NCBI RefSeq assembly: GCF_011761265.1
Contig: NZ_JAAOZB010000002.1
Location: 1,176,319 to 1,240,318, forward strand
Direction: 5' to 3'
DNA from: Microbacterium halimionae
GTDB lineage: Bacteria > Actinomycetota > Actinomycetes > Actinomycetales > Microbacteriaceae
DNA length: 64,000 nucleotides
Below are positions 8,942 to 16,524 of the stretch, one piece after another. Numbering within the stretch: position 1 is the first letter of the stretch; every line of letters begins with the position of its first letter. The position numbers and the translations under genes are program-made. Below the pieces are notes generated by a model that had not been told where the DNA came from, searched no databases, and saw nothing but the letters and a program-made list of their open reading frames with translations.

Positions 8942-9930
8942 TGCGGGTGAATCTGCGCCCGCAGTCGTGCGTCATAGACCGAGTGCACTGCCGAGTCGAA
9001 CGATGCGATATCGAAATCGGCACCATCGAGAAGCAACCCTGCGTCAGCGTTACTGCCTGCCTGTGCCTCATTGCGTGCGCCAGGAATCACGCTCGTCACG
9101 CCAGGCTGAGCGGCAATCCACGCGATTGTGGCCGCAGGCAATGACACACCGTTCGGGAGCGCCGCCGCGAGCTCTTCCGCTGCGGCCAGTCCAGCTTCAA
9201 AGTCGACCCCGGAGAACGTCTCTCCCTTGTCGAATGCAGATCCGTCTCTGTTGTACGAACGGTGGTCGTTTGACGCAAAGGTCGTGTTCGACGTGTACTT
9301 TCCCGACAACAAGCCGGATGCCAGAGGCACACGTGCGAAGATCGCTACGCCCGCGGCCGAAGCCGCCGGCAGCACCTCATCGAGCGGCTTCAGCCGAAAC
9401 GGGTTAAAGATGATCTGCACGTTGGTGAGTGCGGGACGGGCTATTGCGCTCAGCGCCTGGTCGCATGTTTCGACCGAAACTCCGTAGGCCGCAATGGCCC
9501 CCTCTTGAACGAGGGCGTCGAGGGCGTCATATGTCACGTCGGCATCGATCACGTCGCTTGGCGGGCAGTGAAGCTGCACGAGGTCAAGAGTCTCCACGCC
9601 GAGATTTCGACGTGAGCGTTCCGTCCACTGCCGAAAATTTTCCAGAGTGTAGTTTTCCGAAAGCTGCTCTTCACGCCTTCCCATCTTGGTCGCCACCGTG
9701 ACCTGGTGGTTTTTTTGGCCGGCGAGGAAACGACCGATGATGGCCTCCGACCGACCATCGCCGTAGACATCTGCCGTGTCGAAGAATGTGACACCGGCAT
9801 CGACCGACGCCGCAAGAACGGCCGTGGCATCCGCTTCGTCTACCGAGCCCCAGTCGGCCCCGAGCTGCCATGTGCCAAGACCGACGGCCGAAACCAAACG
9901 GCCAGTGGATCCGAGAGTGCGTTGCTGCAT
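8935..9930 (-). CDS. Aldo/keto reductase
   Basis: A 331-residue NADPH-dependent oxidoreductase. I choose ATG 9930 (MQQRTLGSTG) behind AAAGGA instead of an ATG 23 codons earlier, because the family begins with this strand. The catalytic tetrad is visible: Asp and Tyr in FFDTADVYGDG, Lys in VTVATKMG, and His in VQLHCPPSD. The C-terminal cofactor segment reads VTSVIPGARN. It belongs to the YajO/general stress branch of the AKR superfamily. The physiological carbonyl substrate is unknown. Confidence 0.92.
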   Translation of the reverse strand: MQQRTLGSTGRLVSAVGLGTWQLGADWGSVDEADATAVLAASVDAGVTFFDTADVYGDGRSEAIIGRFLAGQKNHQVTVATKMGRREEQLSENYTLENFRQWTERSRRNLGVETLDLVQLHCPPSDVIDADVTYDALDALVQEGAIAAYGVSVETCDQALSAIARPALTNVQIIFNPFRLKPLDEVLPAASAAGVAIFARVPLASGLLSGKYTSNTTFASNDHRSYNRDGSAFDKGETFSGVDFEAGLAAAEELAAALPNGVSLPAATIAWIAAQPGVTSVIPGARNEAQAGSNADAGLLLDGADFDIASFDSAVHSVYDARLRAQIHPQW

Positions 9931-9976
9931 GAAGAGTCCTTTCGGCGGGGTGCTGTCGTTGCACCCAAACCCAACG

Positions 9977-11536
9977 CTATCCGTGTTCTTGGAGCGCAAG
10001 AACGATCTCTGCTACTCGATCGTTCACAGCAAAGACACCCGGGATGTCGTCGACCGTGGTCGAGTTGAAGATCACCGTGAACGCGAGCTCACGACCTTTT
10101 GCCGTTGTCATGTACCCAGAAAACGCACGCGCCAAGTAGAAAAGTTGGTCTGTCGTGGGGTAGCCGAGAATACGTGTGCCTGTCTTTGCGCGAATCTTTC
10201 CGACCGCACTTGTGCCTTCACCCAACGACGTCAAAGACCCATCGACACCAGAAATCGGTTGTAGATCGACGAACTGCTCACCCCACGCCTGATCCTGCGC
10301 TCCGATAAGAAAGTCGACATGTGCCCTGGCGCTCGTGCGATTCTCGTCTATGCTCCCGGCAGGGTCGAACAGCCTGATCGCCGCTTCTGACCCGCCAACG
10401 TCATCGACGACACCGAGTACTGCGGTCACACCATCGACGCAGTCTTTGCTCTCTTCGGAGACCGCGATGAGGCAAGCCAGAAGGTCCGCCCCACGGTTAT
10501 AGCTGATCTTCTGAACGACCCGAGCGAACTCGCTCATCGGGGCCGAGGTCCATTCGGCTAAAGGCGCACCGCCCACCACGGCTTCGGATACGGACTCGCC
10601 GTCGTAGACGCTCTCTCCGGAAACGCTGATTCCTTCGTCGGCAAGAACCTCACGGAAAGCTACGGCCGCGAATTCGACAGGATCGGGAACCCTCGCGTTT
10701 CGAACGGTGAGGCCAGCATCTTGGCCGATGGTTCCGCTCGCGGTGACTGTCATCCCCTCCATCGAGACCTCGACGTCGACCTGATCTCCCGCGATGACCT
10801 CGACGCTGTTGATCAGGTCGAGAGACGCAAGTGCGGGAACCACACGGATGTCCGGAGCATCGCCGACATCGCTGGGGGTGAGTTCGACATCTACGAGGTT
10901 CTCGTTCACCCAGATCGAATCGATACGGCCGTCCGGCCACTCACGCATGGTGTCGAAGTATTGGTTGTCAACCAGGATATTTCCTGAGACGGCACTCACT
11001 CCGGCAGCGCGAATATCGCCCGCGAGCGACCGTAGTGCGCCGAGCGGATCCCCTGAATTCAGCTCAACCGGCAGCAAGCCGGTGTTTGCCTCGTTGTGGT
11101 CGAAGGAGGTGATCTCAAGTGTTCCATCAGACAAATCTCGCAACCCGAAACTGAAGTCACCACGACCTGAAAGCACGAGATCACCTTCAACGGTGCCGTT
11201 CACCACATCACCGGTCGCGAAGACCGGCGTCGTGGCAATCGAATCGGCACCAAGGAGGTCGAGAGCAGCTGCCGTCGTGAACGATTTTTGGATAGAGCCC
11301 GGAACGAAGGGCACTGTCGAGTTCAGCTCGTAGATCGTCTCGCCCGTATCGAGGTCAATTGCGAAAATCCCCCACCCTCCGCCGGCAAACATCGGGTCAT
11401 CGGTGACCTCATTGATTGCGGAGTTCAACTCACCGTCGACGGATGCTGTGCACCCGGAGAGAACGACGACAGTGCACACGAGCGCCACAGCGCCTGAATT
11501 CAGGCGTGAAGGTGAAGTCATTTCAGTACGGCTCAT
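9977..11536 (-). CDS. dacB: D-alanyl-D-alanine carboxypeptidase/endopeptidase, S13 family (PBP4), lipoprotein
   Basis: A 519-residue penicillin-binding protein with the three active-site motifs: Ser81-Ile-Gln-Lys84, Ser345-Tyr-Asn347, and Lys451-Thr-Gly453. The large spacing between the first two is typical of family S13, which has inserted domains. The N-terminus has a lipoprotein signal with the lipobox LSGC (Cys29), so it is likely anchored to the outer face of the membrane. It trims or opens peptidoglycan cross-links. The gene is next to a regulator and an aldo/keto reductase, without a tight operon partner. An ATG five codons downstream is an alternative start. Confidence 0.92.
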   Translation of the reverse strand: MSRTEMTSPSRLNSGAVALVCTVVVLSGCTASVDGELNSAINEVTDDPMFAGGGWGIFAIDLDTGETIYELNSTVPFVPGSIQKSFTTAAALDLLGADSIATTPVFATGDVVNGTVEGDLVLSGRGDFSFGLRDLSDGTLEITSFDHNEANTGLLPVELNSGDPLGALRSLAGDIRAAGVSAVSGNILVDNQYFDTMREWPDGRIDSIWVNENLVDVELTPSDVGDAPDIRVVPALASLDLINSVEVIAGDQVDVEVSMEGMTVTASGTIGQDAGLTVRNARVPDPVEFAAVAFREVLADEGISVSGESVYDGESVSEAVVGGAPLAEWTSAPMSEFARVVQKISYNRGADLLACLIAVSEESKDCVDGVTAVLGVVDDVGGSEAAIRLFDPAGSIDENRTSARAHVDFLIGAQDQAWGEQFVDLQPISGVDGSLTSLGEGTSAVGKIRAKTGTRILGYPTTDQLFYLARAFSGYMTTAKGRELAFTVIFNSTTVDDIPGVFAVNDRVAEIVLALQEHG

Positions 11537-11632
11537 GGCTGCCCTCTCGGCGCTTCGGCTTTCGTCCAGTCAATCGCACACGGGAGTTGCCTCCAAATGC
11601 GTGTGGCCACCCGGGCGCGACCGCGGCGGGAG

Positions 11633-12277
11633 TCAGGAAGTCGACGTATTGCGGACGATAAGTGACGAGAGTCCTTCGACCAGCACCAAGACTCCGCCCG
11701 AGAAGCGTTCGTCTTCGTCGCGATAGTTCGAAAATAGCGCCGCCGTGCCACTTGGCGCGCCCGTCCGCCCTTCTTCGGCGCGGGCACGACCCATCATCAA
11801 AGCGACGTGACCGGTGACGAAATCGTGCAACGAGGCGTACCCCCAGACCGCTTCCTTCTCTGTGAGTCCGGCGTCTTTCAGGGAATTTACTATTCGCACG
11901 ACGAGAGCCTCAGCGCCTGGGCCATCGAGCGCTGACTGTCGATGTGCTTCCAAAACAAAAGGATGCTCGTACAGCAATTCCCGAAGTCGCCACGCGAACG
12001 TCTCTACGAGAGCGCGCCAGTCATTTTCTGGCCATCGCACATGAGCGAGGGCAACTCCAATCTGTGCGCTGACAAGGGCTGCCCGCAGTGATTCGCTGCC
12101 CCCGACCGTGCGATGAATCGTCATGGGAGACACTCCCAGGGCATCTCCCACCGCGCGCAGCGTCACGGCGCCCAGACCATGGTCTGCGGCCAATCGCGAT
12201 GCTGTCGCGACGATGGCAGCACGAGAAACAGCGCGAGGACGCCCCGAACGAGCAGATCGAGGGTTGTCAAATGACAC
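11633..12277 (-). CDS. TetR/AcrR-family transcriptional regulator
   Basis: A 214-residue protein with a TetR helix-turn-helix at about residues 15-65: AIVATASRLAADHGLGAVTL, then RAVGDALGVSPMTIHRTVGG. The C-terminal part (LVETFAWRLRELLYEHPFVL and onward) is the TetR_C-like ligand-binding helical bundle. It diverges from the carboxylesterase gene, and the intervening sequence contains a perfect 14-bp palindrome. The usual arrangement is a regulator that represses itself and the neighbouring enzyme until an ester-type ligand binds. Confidence 0.9.
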   Translation of the reverse strand: MSFDNPRSARSGRPRAVSRAAIVATASRLAADHGLGAVTLRAVGDALGVSPMTIHRTVGGSESLRAALVSAQIGVALAHVRWPENDWRALVETFAWRLRELLYEHPFVLEAHRQSALDGPGAEALVVRIVNSLKDAGLTEKEAVWGYASLHDFVTGHVALMMGRARAEEGRTGAPSGTAALFSNYRDEDERFSGGVLVLVEGLSSLIVRNTSTS

Positions 12278-12290
12278 CGCCTCACAATAA

Positions 12291-12304
12291 CGTTACATGT
12301 AACG
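12291..12304. promoter_or_regulatory. Palindromic operator between tetR-type and esterase genes
   Basis: CGTTACATGTAACG is a perfect 14-bp palindrome, 13 bases upstream of the TetR start and 77 bases upstream of the esterase start. Its size and position fit a TetR dimer operator governing both divergent genes. Confidence 0.7.
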
Positions 12305-12381
12305 AAATAGCCAATATGAAGGCGTTAACTTTGCTGTCGCCTCTCATCGCGCGCCACGAAAGTGACAGAAGGACAGCCGAT

Positions 12382-13800
12382 ATGGATGATCGCACTGTGG
12401 ATGTCACAGTCTCGACGGGAACAATCCGCGGAGTCGGACACGACGGCATCCTGCGGTATTTCGGTATTCCTTACGCGAAGGCCCCCGTGGGTGAGCTGAG
12501 ATTCGCGGCGCCGGTACCCCGCGCGCCATCGACCGGCGCGGTGAACGCAACTGCATTCGGTGCGACTGCACCGCAAAGCCCTTACCCAGGAGAGCTCGGA
12601 GATTTACTCGCCTCCGTCGATATCCCCGGAGACGACGTTCTTACGCTCAATATCTGGTCGCCGGAACACGCGCAAAGTGCGCCCGTCGTTGTGTGGATTC
12701 ATGGCGGCGCTTTCGAACGGGGGACGTCGGCGCTGCCGAGCTATGACGGCTCAGCATTCGCTCGAGATGGCGTCATTTTTGTGTCGATCAATTATCGACT
12801 CGGCGTCGAGGGTTTCGCAGTTCTTGAGGGCGCACCGAGAAATATCGGACTCCTCGACGCAGTGGCAGCTCTAGCTTGGGTGCGCAACGAAGTTGCCGCT
12901 TTCGGCGGTGACCCTTCGCGGATCACCATCATGGGAGAGTCCGCCGGCGGCAGCATGGTCGCGGCTCTGCTCGCGCGGTCAGAGACACGAGAACTCGTCG
13001 CGGGCGCCATCATCCAATCAGGTCCACTCGAAGTCCCGCCTGACGATAAGGCCGCAAGATCGACGATTGCCCTGGCGAAGAAGCTGAAAATCCCCGCCAC
13101 CCGCGACGCTTTCCTCTCGATCTCTCCTGAGAAACTCGTAGCAGCACGCGCCGAAATCACACGTGGCGGCACAGTTTTCAGCGGCACTCCCGGATTTTCG
13201 CCGAGCCTCGATCCTTCCTCGCTACCGCTCTCGCCGCACGTTGCGCTGGCGCAGATAGAGATTCCGCTACTCATCGGCACGAACACCGACGAATATCGAC
13301 TTTGGCTTGCCCCACGCGAGTTGGCGAAAATCGGAGGATTCAAAGAGTGGGTCGCGCGAATCGCTCTCCGAATTCCACTAAAAGCGGCGCGTGCCGCCCA
13401 CGCTGCGTGGCGGAGCGCACCTCGTGGCGAGATTCTTGGGCAGTTACTCACCGACAAAGCTCTCCGGGCACCGGCCACCGCCGCTGCCCGAGCAAAGTCG
13501 TCTCCTACCTATATGTACGAGTTCGCTTGGCAAAGCCCCGTCCGTGGCCTGCGCGCGGCGCACGCGCTAGAGATCGGGTTCGTTTTCGACACTTTGGATG
13601 CCTCGGACTCGGTATCTCTCGCCGGTGAGAGCGCTCCGCAGTCACTCGCCGAAGAGATGCATAGCGCCTGGGTCGCTTTCATCGCTGATGGAGACCCAGG
13701 CTGGCCTACCTACCGGCCAGAACGGCTCACGCGCGTATTTGATACATCGTCAATGACGACCCCGCAACGACGCGCGGCGATTGTCGACGCGCTCTCTTAA
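12382..13800 (+). CDS. Type B carboxylesterase
   Basis: A 472-residue alpha/beta hydrolase. The start ATG 12382 is preferred because AGAAGGAC precedes it and because family members begin with the strand VTVSTGTIRG; an ATG at 12316 is possible. It shows FGIPYAKAP, the oxyanion-hole motif IHGGAF (about 106-111), the nucleophile elbow GESAGG with Ser187, an acidic residue in GTNTDEYRL, and the catalytic His in AAHALEIGFVF. It hydrolyses carboxylic esters such as those of drugs or xenobiotics; the natural substrate is unknown. No signal peptide, so cytoplasmic. Confidence 0.92.
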   Translation: MDDRTVDVTVSTGTIRGVGHDGILRYFGIPYAKAPVGELRFAAPVPRAPSTGAVNATAFGATAPQSPYPGELGDLLASVDIPGDDVLTLNIWSPEHAQSAPVVVWIHGGAFERGTSALPSYDGSAFARDGVIFVSINYRLGVEGFAVLEGAPRNIGLLDAVAALAWVRNEVAAFGGDPSRITIMGESAGGSMVAALLARSETRELVAGAIIQSGPLEVPPDDKAARSTIALAKKLKIPATRDAFLSISPEKLVAARAEITRGGTVFSGTPGFSPSLDPSSLPLSPHVALAQIEIPLLIGTNTDEYRLWLAPRELAKIGGFKEWVARIALRIPLKAARAAHAAWRSAPRGEILGQLLTDKALRAPATAAARAKSSPTYMYEFAWQSPVRGLRAAHALEIGFVFDTLDASDSVSLAGESAPQSLAEEMHSAWVAFIADGDPGWPTYRPERLTRVFDTSSMTTPQRRAAIVDALS

Positions 13801-13833
13801 TCACAGGAGGCGTTCTCTTCTGCTTCAACCGCC

Positions 13834-14259
13834 TCAGCTACTTCGGTCGATGACGGCAAGCCAGACGTTGCGGTCTTGTTCCCTTCGGTAATCCATCGAA
13901 CGGGTGACCATCTCAATCAACGCCAAACCGCGCCCGCTTTCCGCTGTGTCTTCTGGCATCACTCCTGCTCCGGCTTTCGCAATCATCGCAATACCAGTGT
14001 CGCTCGTCCGGAGCCGGAGCTCGAGGTTGTCCACCGTCACGACAACATCACACAACACGTCGCGCTTGGGGTTGTTTTGAATGATATTGCTGACAAGTTC
14101 GCTCAGCACCAGCTCCATCGCCATGCGATCCGTGGCGACTACGTCCGGATGCTCCTCCCAGACCGCTTCGACGAAGTTGTGGGCGTCTTCCACGCTGTCG
14201 GGCGGGCAGCGAATCGCCGCGACGTGCTCAGCCGGAGAAGGCTGACTCGGCGTGTTCAT
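13834..14259 (-). CDS. RsbW-like ATP-binding anti-sigma/anti-STAS serine kinase
   Basis: A 141-residue GHKL-type ATPase. The N box is MELVLSELVSNIIQN, the G1 box DTGIA and the G2 box SGRGLALIEMV, as in RsbW/SpoIIAB kinases. Such kinases phosphorylate a STAS-domain partner on Ser and bind a target protein, usually a sigma factor. Its reading frame begins inside the STAS gene (32-base overlap), so expression is coupled to that partner. It is the last gene of the four-gene operon; no sigma factor gene follows, which suggests another output. Confidence 0.88.
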   Translation of the reverse strand: MNTPSQPSPAEHVAAIRCPPDSVEDAHNFVEAVWEEHPDVVATDRMAMELVLSELVSNIIQNNPKRDVLCDVVVTVDNLELRLRTSDTGIAMIAKAGAGVMPEDTAESGRGLALIEMVTRSMDYRREQDRNVWLAVIDRSS

Positions 14260-14563
14260 AAGGCTTCAAAATCTTGTCGACGTTGGATAGCCGCAGAACC
14301 ATCATGACTTGCTCGGCCGGCTCCGCGATTCTTAGATCTCCACCCGCTTCGCGGGTTGTCTTGAGTGCGCCGATGAGAGCACCAAGACCCGATGAGTCCA
14401 TGAATGTAATCTGCGAAAGCTCAACCACAATTCGTGATCGTCCGCGCTCAACAGCATTGCTTACCGCTTCACGCAGTTCCGGAGCGGTGACCATGTTCAA
14501 CCGCCCATTTCCGCGGACGATTGCGATGTCTGCCCCGTGATCATCAGTCTGAAACGCCGTCAT
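14228..14563 (-). CDS. STAS-domain anti-anti-sigma factor-like protein (RsbV/SpoIIAA type)
   Basis: A 111-residue single STAS domain. The phosphorylation motif MDSSGLGALI contains Ser57/Ser58 in the expected position. In the known partner switch the unphosphorylated STAS protein captures the kinase and frees its target, and a PP2C phosphatase resets it. Here the phosphatase is encoded two genes upstream and the kinase immediately downstream. Its start overlaps the glycosyltransferase stop as TAATG. Confidence 0.9.
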   Translation of the reverse strand: MTAFQTDDHGADIAIVRGNGRLNMVTAPELREAVSNAVERGRSRIVVELSQITFMDSSGLGALIGALKTTREAGGDLRIAEPAEQVMMVLRLSNVDKILKPYEHAESAFSG

Positions 14564-16524
14564 TATTTCTCCTCATCATTTTTGAAACCCCGGTACCGAA
14601 CTGCGCCAATCAAAACGCTGAAGGCGAAGAAGTCATAAATTACCCACACGACATTCACCACAGTGCCCACCGGCTCATCGCCGAGGATCACTAGGCGGAA
14701 GATACCGATCACGATAGCCACCAGCAAGACGACAACGGTGATGATCTGTATGCGGATCCGACGCAGTTGAAGACCGTGCACTCGTTTTCCGTCTTTGGGC
14801 GTGACAGCAAACGTAAGCGAGCGGCCAAAGATCACGTTGGCCGCGGCGCTCACGCACGCGTGAATCCAGAGCGGAAAGAGCGCAAGCGTGTACTGCTGGC
14901 CTCGCCACGTCGGGAGCCCGTGAGAAGCGACGAGAAAAAGCAACTGGTTCGCCGCCAGAAAGGGCAGAAAATGCCAGAAAAAGTCAGCTGCGAAGCTTTG
15001 CACCGGGAGGATCCCGGCGGTGAGGAAAATCACTGGAGCAACAAGATAAATCACGGACATGAAGCCAGATATATAGCTCCACATCGTGGAGAAGTACATC
15101 AAGCGCTGCGGGATCGATAGCCCCTTTGTGAAGAGTGGGTTTTCGGCCAAAAACACCTGCATTGTGCCCTGCGCCCAGCGAAGCCGCTGGGTCAGCATCG
15201 TACCGAGATCCTCCGGAGCAAGGCCGTCGGCCAACAACTCGTTGTGAAAAACGCTCTCCCACCCCAGCGCATGAAGCCGCATCGAAGTCGACATATCTTC
15301 CGTCACCGAGTTCGTGGCAAGAGGAAGAATGACCTGTGCCTCGCCCGGGCGGTTGATGTCGATATCACGCAGCGTGCTCTGCACCGCCTCAAGTGCATTC
15401 AGAGGAGACAGCTCACTGCCAGAAAGACGTGTGACCGCCTCGTCGTGCCCGACGGAGAACGCAGCCAAGTCGTCTGGACTTAATCCGAGTGACGCGAGGT
15501 CTTCCGTCATTTTCGCCATGTCGCTTGCGACAATCAGTCGAGCCGCCGTTGCCACCCTCTGGTGAAGCGCATATGTGACTTCACTGTATGCCTCGCCCCG
15601 CGCGAGATCTCGCCGAGCTGTGCGAATCGCACCCGCCGTTTCAGCGAGCACGACGGCGGCTTCAGGAGAAGTGGGCTTGCGCCGCTCATGCTGCACGATC
15701 GAACCCGCCCGCCCGAGTGCCTTGAGTACCGCGTCTTCGGTAGCACTGACGTAGCCCAGGATGCCGAGCTGCATGAGGGGCTCTCGGCGGAGTACTGCGT
15801 TCGAACCACAGAAAAAAGCGGCGTTCCAGCCGTCTTTCCCCTCCTGTATTGGACCGTAAAACAGTGGGGCCTGGCTGCCAAGCGGATCCCCCTGCGGAAC
15901 GTTGCTGAAGATCTGGGGGGTCTGTACCAGCGCTACTTTGTCGTCACGAAAGTAACCAAGTGTGCGGTTGAGAATGTCAGGACGCGGCACCATATCGGCA
16001 TCCAGTACGAGGATGAACTCCCCGCCGGTCTGCATAAGCGCGTTGTTGAGGTTGCCAGCTTTGGCGTGGCGCGGCTTGCCATGCCACTCTTTTCCTCTGG
16101 TTATGTAGCCCACACCGAGACTTTCGGCCTGTGCCCGCAGTTCTGGTCGAGCGCCGTCATCGAGAATCCACGTCTCGTGTGGGTACGCAATTTTCCGTGC
16201 CGCTCGCGCTGTCGTCATTACGAGGTCTATCGGCTCGTTGTAGGTCGCTATAAACACATCGACTGTGACATCTGCAAGCGGCGGCGGCGCTTCTCCTCGC
16301 CGACGAGATCGCCACATCGTGAAACCGAAAAGGCACAGATCGATAACGCTGTAGGTTTCTGCGATGACGAGTGGAACGCCAATCCACCAGTTTTGCCAGT
16401 TGACAGAGGCAAACCAACGCCAGCTGACGTAGTTGATCCCCAAAATTACGGCACCAACGATGACGATGCGAAGCAGCCACAGACGCGGAGCCTCGCTCCG
16501 CTTCAGATTCTCGTTGCGACTCAA
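14563..16524 (-). CDS. Cellulose-synthase-like family 2 glycosyltransferase with inserted domain
   Basis: A 653-residue membrane protein. Two N-terminal helices (about 15-70) precede a processive GT2 domain with YNEPID (95-100), the UDP-binding LDDG (121-124), DAD (175-177) and GSNAVLR (240-246), then the catalytic TED (408-410) and QRLRW (446-450). About five more transmembrane helices follow. The GSNAVLR-to-TED spacing is about 165 residues, against roughly 25 in BcsA; the extra 150 residues are helical and Ala-rich. There is no C-terminal PilZ domain, so c-di-GMP control as in BcsA is not expected. It should polymerise and export a beta-linked polysaccharide. Start and stop overlap the SpoIIE-type phosphatase and STAS genes. 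Confidence 0.9.
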   Translation of the reverse strand: MSRNENLKRSEAPRLWLLRIVIVGAVILGINYVSWRWFASVNWQNWWIGVPLVIAETYSVIDLCLFGFTMWRSRRRGEAPPPLADVTVDVFIATYNEPIDLVMTTARAARKIAYPHETWILDDGARPELRAQAESLGVGYITRGKEWHGKPRHAKAGNLNNALMQTGGEFILVLDADMVPRPDILNRTLGYFRDDKVALVQTPQIFSNVPQGDPLGSQAPLFYGPIQEGKDGWNAAFFCGSNAVLRREPLMQLGILGYVSATEDAVLKALGRAGSIVQHERRKPTSPEAAVVLAETAGAIRTARRDLARGEAYSEVTYALHQRVATAARLIVASDMAKMTEDLASLGLSPDDLAAFSVGHDEAVTRLSGSELSPLNALEAVQSTLRDIDINRPGEAQVILPLATNSVTEDMSTSMRLHALGWESVFHNELLADGLAPEDLGTMLTQRLRWAQGTMQVFLAENPLFTKGLSIPQRLMYFSTMWSYISGFMSVIYLVAPVIFLTAGILPVQSFAADFFWHFLPFLAANQLLFLVASHGLPTWRGQQYTLALFPLWIHACVSAAANVIFGRSLTFAVTPKDGKRVHGLQLRRIRIQIITVVVLLVAIVIGIFRLVILGDEPVGTVVNVVWVIYDFFAFSVLIGAVRYRGFKNDEEK

